Positions 1-12,317 of a stretch of 64,000 bases of DNA are shown here, one piece after another. The translations under genes and the position numbers were made by a program. The stretch is from Cyrtodaria siliqua (taxonomy: Eukaryota; Mollusca; Bivalvia; Adapedonta; Hiatellidae). The notes under the pieces are model-generated. The model did not search any database and was not told where the DNA came from. It saw only the letters and a list, made by a program, of their open reading frames with translations. The DNA is taken from assembly GCA_037043455.1 (NCBI GenBank), contig JAWPHD010001143.1, positions 186,001-250,000 on the forward strand, in the 5' to 3' direction. Position 1 is the stretch's first letter. The number at the start of each line of letters is the position of its first letter.

Positions 1-685
1 GTGATCATATTCTAAAAAAAAGTTGATGATAACCCTTATCTTGGATTAACACTTAGTTATGACTTGAAGTGGTCAACTCATATAAATAAAGTCGCCAAAA
101 AAGCAAATTCAACTATGGCATTTCTAAGAAGAAACTTGAAAAATTGCCAGCAAGAGTGTAGGAAGACAGCATATATCTCGCTGGTGCTATCCGTCATGGA
201 CTATGGCTCGATCATATGGGACCCTTATACAAAGAAAGATATCGACAAACTAGAACGTGTCCAACGACAAGCAGTTAGATTCATTACAAACGATTATAAA
301 TCAAAAGATGAAGGATGCATGGGACGCATGCTGGCCTCATTGGACCTCCAATCACTTCTGGATTGACGGATATCAAACCGCCTAGTCTTCCTTTACAAAG
401 TTGTCAAGGGGCTAGTACCAGCTATTGCTCCAGAGGAATATATTCAACCTGCGAGGAATCAAAGACATATTACATTAACAAAAAATACTGATTTTGTCAT
501 AGACAACATATTATATAAACAATTTGTAAATAACGATAGAGGCTTTAAAATTAATATCTTCAAAACTGAGCAGTTAAGACATTCATTTTTCGTGAAAACG
601 CCTGAACATTGGAACCACCTGGAAAATAAAGTGGTCCACGTAGACAGTTGAGGGTTTTAAATCGGCCCTCCCGAAGTGCTACTAA
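1..685 (+). pseudogene. Non-LTR retrotransposon RT, C-terminal part (decayed)
   Basis: This is the C-terminal end of a LINE reverse-transcriptase ORF, cut by the window's left edge. Seen: a frame around 25-366 reading YLGLTL...DLKWSTHINKV, then SVMDYGSIIWDPYT and LERVQRQAVRF, the typical post-palm block of jockey/CR1-like RTs, followed after 366 in the same frame by NRLVFLYKVVKGLVPAI and HWNHLENKVV. Three lesions are visible: an apparent one-base slip in the A-run at 14-21, an in-frame TGA at 364-366 (probably from CGA), and a frameshift near 646, after which EGFKSALPKCY and a TAA at 683-685 complete the protein in another frame. The catalytic palm would lie outside the window. It differs clearly from the LINE at 49.6-56.5 kb. 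The DNA to about 770 may be its 3' UTR. No function is expected. Confidence 0.85.
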
Positions 686-1375
686 TTAACTAGCACAGCG
701 CACTTCCATCCGGTGTTATAAGCCGTAACAGGCCCTTCACTGTACTCCACAGAAACAGAAAATTAGTACGTGTTTTATAAGCCAAAAATAGTTACGGACA
801 TTGTCCCTTTAAATTCCTGTGACAAAGTCAGAAACAGGTTGGAATTAACATGTTTAGAATGATAAACAATGTACCATACCAAAGCATCCAACTCCTTGAA
901 TTTCATCTGCGTCAGAAACTCGCAGGGAAGGACAAAACTATTTGGGAAGATACTGTGTTGCTGATTACTTGGCGAAAGTCCGTTTATTATCAAAATTACG
1001 CCATCACATGTCAAATGGGCCAAACCTTTGATAATTTTGGTGGACGCCATTTTTGTTTTGGTTACGTGCACCAATCGTGAAGGAGATATTGCGAATGTAC
1101 GTGCACCTGCTTAAACGACCTTCACCTATACAATTGGTGCATACCGGTCGTACATTCTTGAATAGTTACGATTGGGCACCAGTCTAGCGTGCTCCATTGC
1201 CCATCATTCGACCAATCAAAACATGTCACGTGGTGTTCCAACATTCCGTTCCAACAAAAACATTTAGGCCGCCATATTGGAGCATTTTTAGCTGTTTGGG
1301 AGATGTTTTATCACGGAAGGTAAGTGATTTTCAATTACTCTTCGATTCATATTTCTTCAGACCAACTTGATATAC
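686..1375. other. Non-coding, no feature recognised
   Basis: No gene or clear repeat was seen. Short open frames on both strands overlap one another and have no recognisable motif. Confidence 0.5.
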
Positions 1376-1995
1376 AATATTTCACTCCTTTCTGGCTTTA
1401 TTTTCCCGGTTTTAAAAAGAAAATGCCTTCCGAATGGGAATTCGCGGGTCCATGTCATTTGTCAATAAAGGGTCGATTCCAAGTTGTTTATTCACAGAAG
1501 TTACGTGATTTAAAATTAAAAATCAATTGATTCGTGTCCAGATTAAGTTTGAACACAATATTTTCCTCCTTTCTGTGTTCATTTGCCCCTTTTTGAAGAG
1601 AAATAGTCGCCCGAAATGAAATTTCTATTCAACGGCCATTTTGCATTGCGGGAAAAATCAAACAGAAAAATACCATTATTTCTTGTTCTGTACGCTTGTA
1701 TACCTTATTTCCTTGGTGGAATTTGTTAGAAAACAATTGTTAGGAAGTGTTCCAACAAGAAATTTGGCGGAAAAAATAGTTTAAAACCAAAAACGAGGCG
1801 TTTGAAAAAAATAATTCTTCCGTCCCAAGCACTTTCGAAAATTGAAATAAATTTAAAATTTTCAATTTCTCAAGATAGTTTGCCCAGATACTTCATCCTG
1901 TCGGTGGAATTTGGTGCAAAACAATATAAAGAAATTGTCTTAACAAGAAACTGGTCGAAAAAAAATCTTGAAAATAAAAAACGAGGCGTTTGAAA
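1376..1995 (+). repeat. Degenerate tandem duplications, about 180-190 bp period
   Basis: Segments at 1376-1450 and 1555-1630 resemble each other (TTTCTGGCTTTATTTTCCC versus TTTCTGTGTTCATTTGCCC). Segments at 1710-1806 and 1888-1993 also match, each ending in ACGAGGCGTTTGAAA. The period is near 180-190 bp and the copies are strongly diverged. Confidence 0.55.
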
Positions 1996-2257
1996 CACAG
2001 CTACTTTCGTACCCAGGTCATTCGACCATATACTCATTATGTTCATGTTATCTGCCAAGCATTTAAAATGTCTTATGACTCGTTTTTTCGGTCATTTTAC
2101 TTCCAAATGAAGCGAATGGTATTGTATTTAAATGGTGATTTTTATAGTGAGGTCACCGCTGACTTGAGTGCAGTTGGTATTGTTATTACGTGTGATTTCT
2201 GTAGCGAAGTTACCGCTGACTTGAGTGCAGTTGGTAACGTCATAAAGGTTAAAAACC

Positions 2258-2925
2258 TCCAATTCGCCGGAAGTTGTTGCCTGGTGTTAGGTCAAATATA
2301 GTTCTTTTAAAAATAATGCCAAGTTGTACCCTCTGGTAAGCACTCATTTCATGCTCGGTCTGTCTTTCTATGTTTGAAATGTGTTATTTGACATTTAAGA
2401 AATAATATAATTAATGTTTTATTAGCATATTGGTCATCTTTAATCTGTTTCTGATAATAAATAAAAATAAAAGTGAAAGTGGGAGTAAATACTGTAACTA
2501 TATTTTGTGGTGACTGTTGAATTTCAGAGTACCCATGTTGAAATGTACTGTAACAGTTCTTTCGTTGGAGATAGTTAACTCCTATTTTTCTGACTCAGTC
2601 TGATTTTCATTTGGAGAAAGGTACATATTTATAATGGAATAGGTGTCAGACTAACTGAACGTCAGGTAAATTCAGCTGAAGGCCAGGGAAAATGCATTTA
2701 TACTATAGACTATATACTAGGGATTTCATTTGATGGCCTAGAGATACATGTATATGATGTATGATCGTGCATTCTTATCAGTATACACCTTGAGGTTAAA
2801 CTATCCAGTTCTCCGAAAGTTGTTGCCAGGTGTAAGTGGAATATAATACATGGATGTGTTCCCTCTGGAACGCATTTATTACACGCTAGGTCCGCTAGAG
2901 GAACATTCGAAACATAAAGAATAAC
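2258..2925 (+). repeat. Direct duplication of about 130 bp, copies 0.54 kb apart
   Basis: The stretch near 2265-2390 (GGAAGTTGTTGCCTGGTGT, then ACCCTCTGGTAAGCACTCAT) recurs diverged at 2812-2920 (GAAAGTTGTTGCCAGGTGT, then CCCTCTGGAACGCATTTAT). In addition 2150-2190 and 2205-2240 are near-identical neighbours containing GCTGACTTGAGTGCAGTTGG. Confidence 0.55.
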
Positions 2926-2991
2926 ATACTCTAAGGTGTGGGACGCAGTTACTTCATGTAGTTCCTAGTGCTAGTTCCTTATTCAATCTAG

Positions 2992-3252
2992 TTCTGGGCT
3001 TGTATTCTCGAAACTCTGAACCAAAAATCTAAGAATCAAGCTCAAAACTGAAATTTGAAAACCATATTTATAATTAAAGTCGTTTAATTTAATGAAATTT
3101 AATGTACAAATAAATTCGGCGTACATGTATTTATACTGATCCTGAAAATATAATCACAAATCGTGAACAGACTTAACGACAAATTAAATTTGAAGTTTTG
3201 ATCTTGAGTCTGAGTTTTCTGGCTCAGCAAGTTTCGAGAATACGGCCCCAGG
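2992..3252. mobile_element. MITE with long terminal inverted repeats
   Basis: The left end (2992-3060) reads CTTGTATTCTCGAAACT and continues with CCAAAAATCTAAGAATCAAG. The reverse complement of the right end (3180-3252) reads CCGTATTCTCGAAACTTGC and continues with CTCAGACTCAAGATCAAAAC. The imperfect terminal inverted repeats are about 65-70 bp and the element about 260 bp, with no coding content, which fits a foldback-type MITE. The transposase superfamily cannot be read from the ends. Confidence 0.6.
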
Positions 3253-3499
3253 TTCGAGATTCCATTTTGAAAATGAGGTTATAATGATAAATGATTAAAA
3301 TCAACTTGTAGCAGATGAAAGACAAAAGGGACGAACTATGAACTAGTCTCATACGCGAAGTAAGCTGTTCTCAAATATAAAACACTCGCATGAACTAAGC
3401 CATTAAGTAGAAATAAAGGGATCACACTGACCTAATAAGCCAGACGTTAAAACTTCATTAATATGTCTCAGTAGAGATACATCGCAAAATAAACTATTT

Positions 3500-4318
3500 G
3501 CGGATAGTACACGTATACTCAATCACCGCGCTACCGTATAGTCAGCCACCGTGTTCCCGTACACTCACCCACCGCGTTCCCGTATACTCACCCACCGCAA
3601 TCCCGTATACTCAACCACCGTGTACCCGTATACTCAACCACCGTGATCCCGTATACTCAACAACCGCGTTTTCTTCGCATACTCAACAACCTTGTTCCCG
3701 TATACACCACCACCGTGTTCCCGTATATTCACCTACCATGTTTCCGTATACTCAACAACCGCGTACCCGTTTACTCAACCACCGTGATCCCGTATACTCA
3801 ACCACCGCGTTTTCGCATACTCAACAACCGTGTTCCCGTATACTCCACCACCGTGTTCCCGTATATTCACCTACCGTGTTTCCGTATACTCAACCACCGC
3901 GTTCCCGTATACTCAACCACCGTGTTCCCGTATACTAAACCACCGCGTTCCCGTATACTCAATACTCAACCACCGCGTTCCAGTATACTCATCCACCGTG
4001 TTCCCGTATACCCAATCACCGTGTTCTCGTATACTCAACCACCGTGTTGCCGTATACTCAACCACCACCGCGTTCCCGTATACTCATCCACCGTGTTCCC
4101 AGTATACTCAACAACCGTGTTCCCCATATACTCAACCACTCTGTTCCCCGTATACTCAACCACCGTGTTCCCTGTATACTCAACCACCGCGTTCACGAAT
4201 ACTCAACCACCGCGTTCCCGTATATTCGACCACCGTGTTCCCGTATTCTCAACCACCGTGTTCCCGTATAATCAACAACCGTGTTCTCGTAAACTAAACC
4301 ACCGTATTCGAGTACACA
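3500..4318 (+). repeat. 23-bp minisatellite, about 35 copies
   Basis: The unit is 23 bp and contains CTCAACCACCG, then CGTTCCCGTATA. Common variants are CACCGTGTT versus CACCGCGTT and occasional insertions. Because 23 is not a multiple of 3 and the unit lacks stop codons in all three forward frames, long overlapping open frames of YTQPPCSRILNHRVPVYSTT type appear in every frame. These are repeat translations and not evidence of a gene. Confidence 0.95.
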
Positions 4319-4785
4319 CCCCTGTTTCTGTATTCTTCCTCTAATATTAGTACCATAAGTTCGGAGCGTCGCGTTACTGCAAAGTTAATCATCACTCGGC
4401 AGTTTTTATATAAGCAAATCGTAAAACGCAGAATGCAACCATTCGCCTTCGCAATGATTACATTAACACGAGGTAGAAAACAGAGGATGCCTGAAAATGC
4501 ACCGGCTTTTTCTGCCATTTATGTTTTTTCATTGATTTTTCCGAAATGTATATTTGCAGTCAAATGAGAATATTCCACTGGGACTCAGATAATATTGATG
4601 GTCTAATTTTATCTGCATGCCTCGTTGGTATCTTAACTTATTTTTTTGATCCGCTGTCACAACACTTGAGATAGGAAGAAGAGTATGGAAAATGAAAACA
4701 AGTCGAGAGGAAATAGAACACACAAAAACAACCGTGAATAAGTTACGTTTGCGGGTGTGAGATAAATAATGACAGAGGGAGAGAT

Positions 4786-4789
<4 letters not shown>

Positions 4790-4838
<49 letters not shown>
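4790..4838. repeat. (GA)n microsatellite
   Basis: An essentially pure GA run of about 49 bp. Confidence 0.97.
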
Positions 4839-4841
<3 letters not shown>

Positions 4842-6600
4842 AAAAATCAATGTTGAACAGAATAAATAAGTTTTACATTGGAATGGAATTTTAATGGAAT
4901 GCAATATATATTTTAGTGTTATTTCCACCCACTTTCTAGTTGCATGAGAGTTTTGTTTCTGTTTGAAAAGGTTAATTGCAAATATAAGTTTAAAATAAAA
5001 TTGAATTTTCTGTTTCTCTGGTCCATCACCTAGCGGAAAACAACAACAACATTACAACAGAGTAACACATGTTATATTCTATTCTATCTGATGTTGAATG
5101 AAATGTAATTGCTAGCAAGAGCCATTTTCAACGTTATTCATTAGCATTCTATAAAACGACAAGATGCAAATAACAACAAAAAATACTAATAAAACAGTTT
5201 ATAGCAAACGAAAACAAGAAGTATGAAATCATGCAATAAAAAGGTCGTTGCATTTGTATGGTGACATATTTTTTGCAAGCTCATCGTCCATTTTCAAAAC
5301 TACTCGTTCCAGGTAATATTTTGCTTTATTGTATAGTTCGTATTGCCTCGTTTAATTTGAATTAGGCTAAACAACATGTTTCAAATAACAGTTAGCAAAA
5401 CACTTAAGTTACCTATATAATACAAATTCATTAACATATAATTATCATACACATACATTTTGTAATAATTCAAATAAACTGTGTTACATTTATTTTATAA
5501 AAGTATATCAGCCAAGAACATATTAATAACAATGTCTAGTGATTTAAATGAAAATACAATATTTTGATAGAATTAAAACAGGAGTTCATTATTTTTGCCA
5601 AACCATGCTCAGCAGGTATTGATTATATTTTATATTTATTTGTTCTCATCTATAAAAAGTATGTCTATTCTTGCAAACTGAGAGCATTTTTAACTGACAA
5701 AAATATATATATATATAGAACAAGTGAACAGTTACAGAGATATGGAACTGCTCTCAACATATATGTACCCCTTACCTAAATATAATACAATTAAATCAAG
5801 GTGGAATGCAGTTGAACATATGTTGTGATGTAAGCTGTGTAAAATGTTCTTGATACACTATTTTCAATGTTCTGAATGTATAGCTGGAAGCAAGTTAAAT
5901 CCATTCTACAAATTTAAGTAATAATTTACTATAGGAGCAGGTAGACTATAATGCATCCATTCGTGTACTGTATATACATGTTTGTACACTTGATATACAA
6001 ACAACATATTAAAAACAAAAACAAAACATAGTTATCGAGTAATTAACTTGTTTAAAGGAATGTCTCTTTACGACGAGCATGCCTTCCAACATGAGAAAGG
6101 CATATAGGTCCTTTAGAAGTGTATGTTGGTAAAGTAAAGATATCTGTATAAAGATTAACAACGAACAACGGATTAATAAAGGAAGAATAAAATGTACAAA
6201 CTAAAAAAGATGCTTACAAAATAAAAACCGCAACATTACTGTATAAAGTATTGATAAAACCAGGGCTGTAAACTAATTGGTATTTTTTAAATTTCTTTTT
6301 TTTTAAATATATTTGAAAGAAGTAGAGCAAATCTTATGCAACAGTTTATCACCATATGTTAATCGTTGGGACAAGGCGACTTGTGTACTAACATATAATA
6401 CAATCCTGATTTTAACAAAAGAAACAGCGGACTAAAAATAATCGAAAATCAAAATGATGCGTTTTTAAATGTACTGAGTATATAATACTTTAGGCCCCTA
6501 ATAAACTAAATTGATACACACATTTCCGAAAAATGGCATACGTGTTAAGCAATGTAATATGTGAGAACAGGAGAGATAGTCGAGTGGTAGATTTTTTAGT
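4839..6600. other. AT-rich non-coding stretch
   Basis: No gene, RNA gene or clear repeat was recognised. The longest frames are under 90 codons and have no motif. Confidence 0.5.
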
Positions 6601-6604
6601 TTTT

Positions 6605-8364
6605 AGCTCTACTGGCCGAAGGCCAGCAGAGCTTATGGGATGCCGAGTTGTCCGTCGTCCGTCCGTCGTCCGTCCGTCCGTCGTTAACTTTTGTCTCGTT
6701 AAGACGATAGGGCCTTCATTTGTCATCCTATCTTTACTAAACTTTACCACATTGTTATTATCAATGAAAGCTCAGACAAGTTTGAAAACCAGCCAGATCG
6801 GACCAGTAACAGCGGAGTTATGGTCCTTGATTTAGTTAAAAATGCTATAATGCTATATTTTGCCTCGTTAAGACGATAGGGCCTTCATTTTTGATCCTAT
6901 CTTTACCAAACTTCACCACATTGTTAATATCAATGACAGCTCGGACAATATCGAAAACCAGCCATATCGGAATAGTAACAGCGGAGTTATGGCCCTTGAT
7001 TTAGTTAAAAATGCTATATTTTACCTCGTTAAGACGATAGGGGCTTCATTGTTCATCCGATCTTTACAAAACTTTATCAGATTGTTAATGTCATCAAAAG
7101 CTCAAACAAGTTTGAAAACCAGCCATATCGGACCAGTAACAGTGCAGTTATGGCCCTTGATTTAGTTAATAATGCTATATTTTGCCTTGATAAGACGATA
7201 CGGCCTTCATTTTTCATCCTATCTTTACCAAACTTTACTACATTGTTAATCAATGAAAGCTCAAAAAATTCGAAAACTAGCCAGATCGGACCAGTAACAG
7301 CGGAGTTATGGTCCTTGATTTAGTTAAAAATTCTATATTTTGCCTCGTTAAGACAATAAAGCCTTCATTTTTTATCCTATCTTTACCAATCTTTACCACA
7401 TTGTTAATATCAATGAAAGCTCGGACAAGTTCGAAAACCAGCCATATCAGACTAGGAACAGCGGAGTTATGGCTCTTGATTTAGTTAAAAATGCCATATT
7501 TTGCCTCGTTAAGACGATAGTGGCTTTATTGTTCATCCGATCTTTACCAAATTTCATCAGATTGTTAATGTCGTTGAAAGCTCGAAGAAGTTTGAAAACC
7601 AGCCATATTGGACTATTAACAGCGGAGTTATGGCCCTTGATTTAGTTAAAAATGCTATATTTTGCCTCGTTAAGACGATAGAGGCTTCATTGTTCATCCG
7701 ATCTTTACCAAACTTTATCAGATTGTTAGTATTAATGAAAGCTGGGACAAGTTCGAAAAACATTCATATCGGATCCTATCGGACCAGTAACAGCGGAGTT
7801 ATGGCCCTTGATTAAGTTAAAAATGCTATATTTTGCCTCGTTAAGACAATAGGGGCTTCATTGTTCATCCGATCTTTACCAAACTTTATCAGATTGTTAA
7901 TGTCATTGAAAGCTCGAACAAATTCGAAAAACAGCCGGATAGGACCAGTAACAACGGAGTTATGGCCCTTCATTTAGTTAAAAATGCTATATTTTGCCTC
8001 GTTAAGACGATAGGGGCTTCATTGTTCATCTGATCTTTACCAAACTTTATCAGATTGTTAATATCAATAAAAGCTCGGACAAGTTCGAAAACCATTCATA
8101 TCGGACCAGTAACAGCGGAAGTATGGCCCTTGATTTAGTTCAAAATGCTATATTTTGCCTCGTTAAAACGGTAGGGCCTTCATTTTTCGTCTGATCTTTA
8201 CCAAACTTTACCAGATTCTTTAGTTAAGGCCCTTGATTTAGTTAAAATCCTGTTTCTTGCCCGAAACTTTCAAAAAAGGTAAATGGCAGTCGCTCGCTTC
8301 ATTGATGTTATAAGAGCCATGTTAGCCAGTAGAGCGTCCACAGGCCCTCTTGGGCCTCTTGTTT
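6605..8364 (+). mobile_element. Element E1: hairpin-bounded element with ten ~161-bp tandem units
   Basis: 5' end: a hairpin at 6605-6633 (AGCTCTACTGGCC, loop GAA, GGCCAGCAGAGCT), then a CCGT-rich tract (about 6655-6685). Core: about ten tandem units, with the TTTTGCCTCGTTAAGACGAT block starting near 6692, 6861, 7022, 7183, 7341, 7502, 7663, 7834, 7995 and 8157, a period mostly of 161 bp. 3' end: GCCAGTAGAGC (8325-8335), the reverse complement of the 5' GCTCTACTGGC, then a hairpin AGGCCC-TCTT-GGGCCT (8342-8357) and CTTGTTT. This layout (short tract, about 160-bp repeats, 3' stem-loop, subterminal inverted repeats) is that of bivalve pearl/CvA elements and Helentron-derived non-autonomous elements. 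The family name is inferred. No protein is encoded. Confidence 0.8.
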
Positions 8365-8622
8365 ATTAAGATATGCTTATGTTAATAATAATGTTATTAA
8401 TACTTATCTTGATGTATAATTGGTATTTATATATACTTTTAGTTTATTTAGAAATATATACGATAAAAATGCGTATACATATTGTGTGTCTGTCATTAAA
8501 GATCCGCAAAAAATATACAAATAAATTACAGATAAAGTGGTTTTACATCTACAACAATATTGTCAACACTTTCTTGTTCGTGATGTCTTATTTTGTATTG
8601 TGTTCATCTTTCTAGTTGTTTG

Positions 8623-8895
8623 CATTACGTGATCCGAGTATTAACTTTCATACCCCATCCAACCCACTCTCAAAGAAGGTAAAACGGGGTTATGAAATAA
8701 AACCTTAATTTCGGCTTAAAAACTTTGCATATTGTAAAATTAAAACATTTAATAAGTAATTCGAAACAGGTTATCGCAATTTTGCTGAATAAAAATTGTT
8801 TTTAAACATGTTTAATTGTCGAAATATCCGTTATAAAATCCTGCTACTATAAGCTTTCCCATCGCTTAATGGAATTAAAGCGGGACCACGTAATG
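8623..8895. mobile_element. MITE-1, copy 1
   Basis: The ends are CATTACGTGATCC (8623) and GGACCACGTAATG (to 8895), inverted repeats of about 13 bp with one mismatch. The interior (for example AACAGGTTATCGC, AAATATCCGTTATAAAATCC) recurs at 20257-20536. It is non-coding, about 273 bp. No clear target duplication was identified. Confidence 0.75.
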
Positions 8896-8995
8896 TTTCT
8901 TTGCGTGTTTTGGTCGACTATGGTCCTTGAATGCTACATTTCCTGTTCGAATTTTATATCTGCTTTTACTTTAAATATATCTTATGTATCTTGCA

Positions 8996-9090
8996 ATGTG
9001 TGTGTGTGCGTGTATGCGTGCGTGTGTGCGTGAGCGCGTGCGTGCCTGTGTGGGTTGAGGGTGTTTGTGTTTGTGTAGTTGTGTGAGTGG
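8996..9090. repeat. GT/GCGT-rich microsatellite
   Basis: Interrupted TGTG/TGCG repeats. The rest of 8896-9492 shows no recognisable gene. Confidence 0.8.
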
Positions 9091-9720
9091 GTTTCTTGTA
9101 CGAGTTTTCATTTTTATTACAGTTTTTCTGTGGTCATTTTGTTTTCATTATAGAGGTCCCAAGGGAGATTAGTTTAAACTAATTAGGAAGAATAATCTAA
9201 ACTAATTGGGTCACCTTCGACAAATAACGACTTTCATTCTTTCATTCGATTATAACAAATATGTGAGGATAGAATGACTTGTTCCTAGAGTTTTACCTAG
9301 TCCTCTTTGTTATTATACGCACAGACATGGAGGTCTATAACATTCATCACAACTAGCTACAACATAAACACATTGAACAACAATATAAAATCAGATCTGA
9401 ACAAAGAGGTAACTATAACATACTTGAATCAGTTTTATGTTTTGCGTTTTATACAAATGTGCTCACTTTCATTATGTATACATATTTAGGAAGTGTGTCT
9501 TTCTACCAGTAGGGTTCAAATCACTCGCTGTTGTTGCAGCCCCTCCTGTCAATTATGTCCCGACGAAGCTACAGCTGTTGTCTGAGCCCCTAAATGGCGT
9601 TTCACAACAAAAGGGACGCAACACATATATACTGCGATTTTATTGTGAAAACGCCATTTATAACAGATTAAGGGGAGGAAGTTTTGTATTGTAATCGTTA
9701 GTTGAAGCACACGTCGATAT

Positions 9721-10035
9721 TGAATTGAATTGAATTGAATGTTGTTTAACGGCTCATCAACACAGTATAGGTTATTTAGAGCCGCCCCAGAGAGAGGGGA
9801 AGGATACATAGGAATCCGGGAACCGTGCCCTACTCTTATTATCGAATAGATTCCTATGGTTTTTTAACGTGCTCGGAGGATAGACCGATACACGGGACCG
9901 CCCGGTTTACGTCCCCATCCGACGGATGGGGCTAAGGGAAAGTGTCTTGCCCAAGAACACACCGACGGAACTCAGTGGCACCACGGAGGATTGATCCCGG
10001 GGCCTCCGGTTGCAAATCCGCCGCGCTACCGACTG
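9721..10035 (-). mobile_element. tRNA-headed SINE in left arm
   Basis: On the minus strand the head reads AGTCGGTAGCGCG (A-box-like) and GATCAATCC (fits the B-box consensus GWTCRANNC). The body includes ACGTAAACCGGGCGGTCCC, and the 3' tail is (ATTCA)n, seen on the plus strand as repeated ATTGA at 9721-9741. Both sides carry CGTCGATAT (9712-9720 and 10036-10044), a clean target-site duplication. The same insertion with the same duplication is present in the right arm at 39,055-39,380, so it predates the inverted duplication. Confidence 0.8.
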
Positions 10036-10247
10036 CGTCGATATTGAAAAAAACCCACATGCTATTGTGTTATAGTTATAAAATAGATTAGATGTATATG
10101 TTTCTTATATTTTGCCACTATCTACACGCAATTTCATTTATTATGTGCAATTCTGTTGACGAATAACCGATTACCACGTGTATAGCTCTCCCTGCACACG
10201 GACCTATGACTTTACACACACTTTCATAGTAGGCTTATCTTACCCAA

Positions 10248-10325
10248 GGAAATCGAACTGTGACGTCTGGGACGAGAGGCAAGTATGACCAAGTATGCTA
10301 ACCACTCATCCACCACAACAATATG
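10248..10325 (-). repeat. tRNA-like sequence (SINE head or tRNA pseudogene)
   Basis: The minus strand reads GGATGAGTGGTTAGCAT, then CACAGTTCGATTTCC, an A-box/B-box-like pair in the manner of a tRNA-derived repeat. The right-arm copy is at 38,755-38,835. No proper acceptor stem was found, so a functional tRNA is unlikely. Confidence 0.45.
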
Positions 10326-10450
10326 ACTGGAAGAAATTGTTATTTTCAATAGACAGGTTGAAGGAAATAAACTTAAAAAAAAAAGAAAAAAAAAAAGAAA
10401 AAAAAATCAGAAAAAAAAATCTTTTTTTTTGTTATACTATATTTCTGTAT

Positions 10451-10841
10451 AGACATGTATACAAACATCAAAACACATTTAAAAATAAAATAAAAACCGT
10501 ACACCAAAAACAATCCTACCCAAAATGCATACCCCATTGCCATGTAAGAGACCATAGTGGTCTCTTACGTGGGGTATGATTGCTTTTGACTATGGTCTCT
10601 TACATGGTGTATGCTTGTTTTTGACTATGATCTCTTACACGGCGTCGAATTGTTTTTCACTATGGTCTCTTACAAGGGGTAGGATTGTTTCTGGTGTACA
10701 GTTTTTCATTTATTTGATATGCTCTGATGTTGTGCTCTGCTGTTGTATACATGTCTACTACGGTCTCTTACATGGGGTAGGAACTTTGGTGTACAGCTTT
10801 GCAATTATTTGATATGTTTTGATGTTTGTATACAAGTCTAG
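10451..10841. repeat. Nested foldback element with internal ~36-bp repeats
   Basis: AGACATGTATACAAACATC (10451) returns inverted as GTTGTATACATGTCT (to 10756) and again, diverged, as GATGTTTGTATACAAGTCT (to about 10838). At its centre is a near-perfect palindrome, CCATGTAAGAGACCA-TAG-TGGTCTCTTACGTGG (10540-10572), followed by tandem units of about 36 bp carrying GACTATGGTCTCTTAC. The copy in the right arm spans about 38,232-38,635. No coding function was seen. Confidence 0.75.
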
Positions 10842-11497
10842 ACAAAAACAAACAATCAGATTTTTTATTTTTTTAAGATCCTTTTGTTTTTAACGATTTT
10901 TTTAGGTCCAAACGCGTTCCTCCTTCAACCTTTGTTTCAATACCGTTCTTCTAGTTACAATTGATTGCAAATCGGGTCCTGATATGGTCTGGGATGTCGT
11001 GTTCTAAGGTGGATATAATATATCGGCATGGAATGTCTTCTATTCCTAGCACACATTCTCTAATTCACAAAAAGCGGAGTATACATCTGTTATGATGCTA
11101 TGCATAACGTGCACGCACAGTGCCGTAACCAGACATAAACTGACACAAAGAAATATATTGGGTGAGAAGTGGGTCGTGGGTCGGGGAGGGCAAGGGCGGA
11201 TCCGGGGGTATGGGTGCACCAGGCTAAAATCTGAAAAGTAATAATTATATGTATATAGTAAGCTTTTTTTTGGTTGGGGTGTACAGGTGGTAGTGGGATG
11301 GGTCTAGGGGCGGGTCCAGTGCGGACACCGGGTGCACCCCTACCTAAAATCTGAAACGTATGTATTTTGATTGTTCTTTGGTTGTTAGTTAGGCAGTGGG
11401 GTGGGGGCATGGGCGAATCCAGTTTTAATAAATCCATAAAATAAAGTTTTGACATTGGGGGTGGAGCGCAAGTTAAAACAGCAAGTTATAACCAAAA

Positions 11498-11620
11498 CAC
11501 ACGCACGCACGCACGCACGCACGCCGCACGCACGCACGCACGCACGCACGCACTCACTCACTCACTCACACACTCACTCACTCACTCACTCACTCACTCA
11601 CTCACTACGCACGCACGCGT
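11498..11620. repeat. (CACG)n/(CACT)n microsatellite
   Basis: A CACG run followed by a CACT run and a short return to CACG. The mirrored right-arm copy at 37,428-37,525 has changed to a GTGA run plus a GCGC-rich tract. Confidence 0.9.
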
Positions 11621-12072
11621 TGTTTCCAGTTAAGGGGTGATGCGCAACTTTAAAAAAACTCTATTTACAGCCAACCCACAACCACTGCCCCCTCCCCCCA
11701 AAAAACACAAACAACACTCAACAGCAACAACAACAAAAAGCACAAAACACAAAACAACAACTATTTTTGTCACATAATGCGTACAAGTCACATATTGCAT
11801 ATTGAGTTTTGACGCATTATATGAATAATCACATTCGCCTCCTGTTTAAAAAATAATTAGGAAGTAGTAACGGCTTAGGAAATAAACAGTAGGCGAATGT
11901 GAGAATACATACAGGGGAGAAGCCATATAAATCAAATATATTAAGCCATTCTGTTATATTTCGTTAAATGATAGCAAGTGATAATGTCTAGGTGATGTGA
12001 GAGATATCCTGATAAGAGAAATACGATGTCTCTGTCATCTGTTAACTTTAATTATGTTCCCCGTGAGGTTGC

Positions 12073-12130
12073 GGGGTAGACCTCCCCCCCCCGCCACCAA
12101 CCCCCCCCCCCCCCCCCCCCACACACACAC
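12073..12130. repeat. Poly-C / CA low-complexity tract
   Basis: Long C runs followed by (CA)n. The right-arm equivalent near 36,925-36,965 is shorter. Confidence 0.85.
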
Positions 12131-12317
12131 ATTCATATTCATTTTGTAATTTTTTATCATGCCCATTCAAGGTCTTTACCATGACACCGCGTATGCAAAC
12201 GTGGAAACGTGGCTCCATCGTAAATGGAGTGTCTATTATAGAATTTGCAGCAATTCTGCAGTTTTGCAGGTAAGAAGGTTCTAGGCCCAATCTTCATATT
12301 TTATCTTGATGTAAATG

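Noticed and set aside
3498..4344. Open frames of 146, 233 and 155 codons rich in Pro/Arg/Thr
   Set aside because: They are translations of the 23-bp minisatellite in each of the three frames; the unit simply lacks stop codons.
10248..10325. Functional tRNA gene
   Set aside because: Only A- and B-box-like segments are visible; no acceptor stem pairing was found, and a copy lies in the other arm as part of the duplication.
10576..10812. 78-codon frame conserved in both arms (also 38,271-38,507 minus)
   Set aside because: It lies within the foldback and its 36-bp repeats; the conservation reflects the arm duplication.
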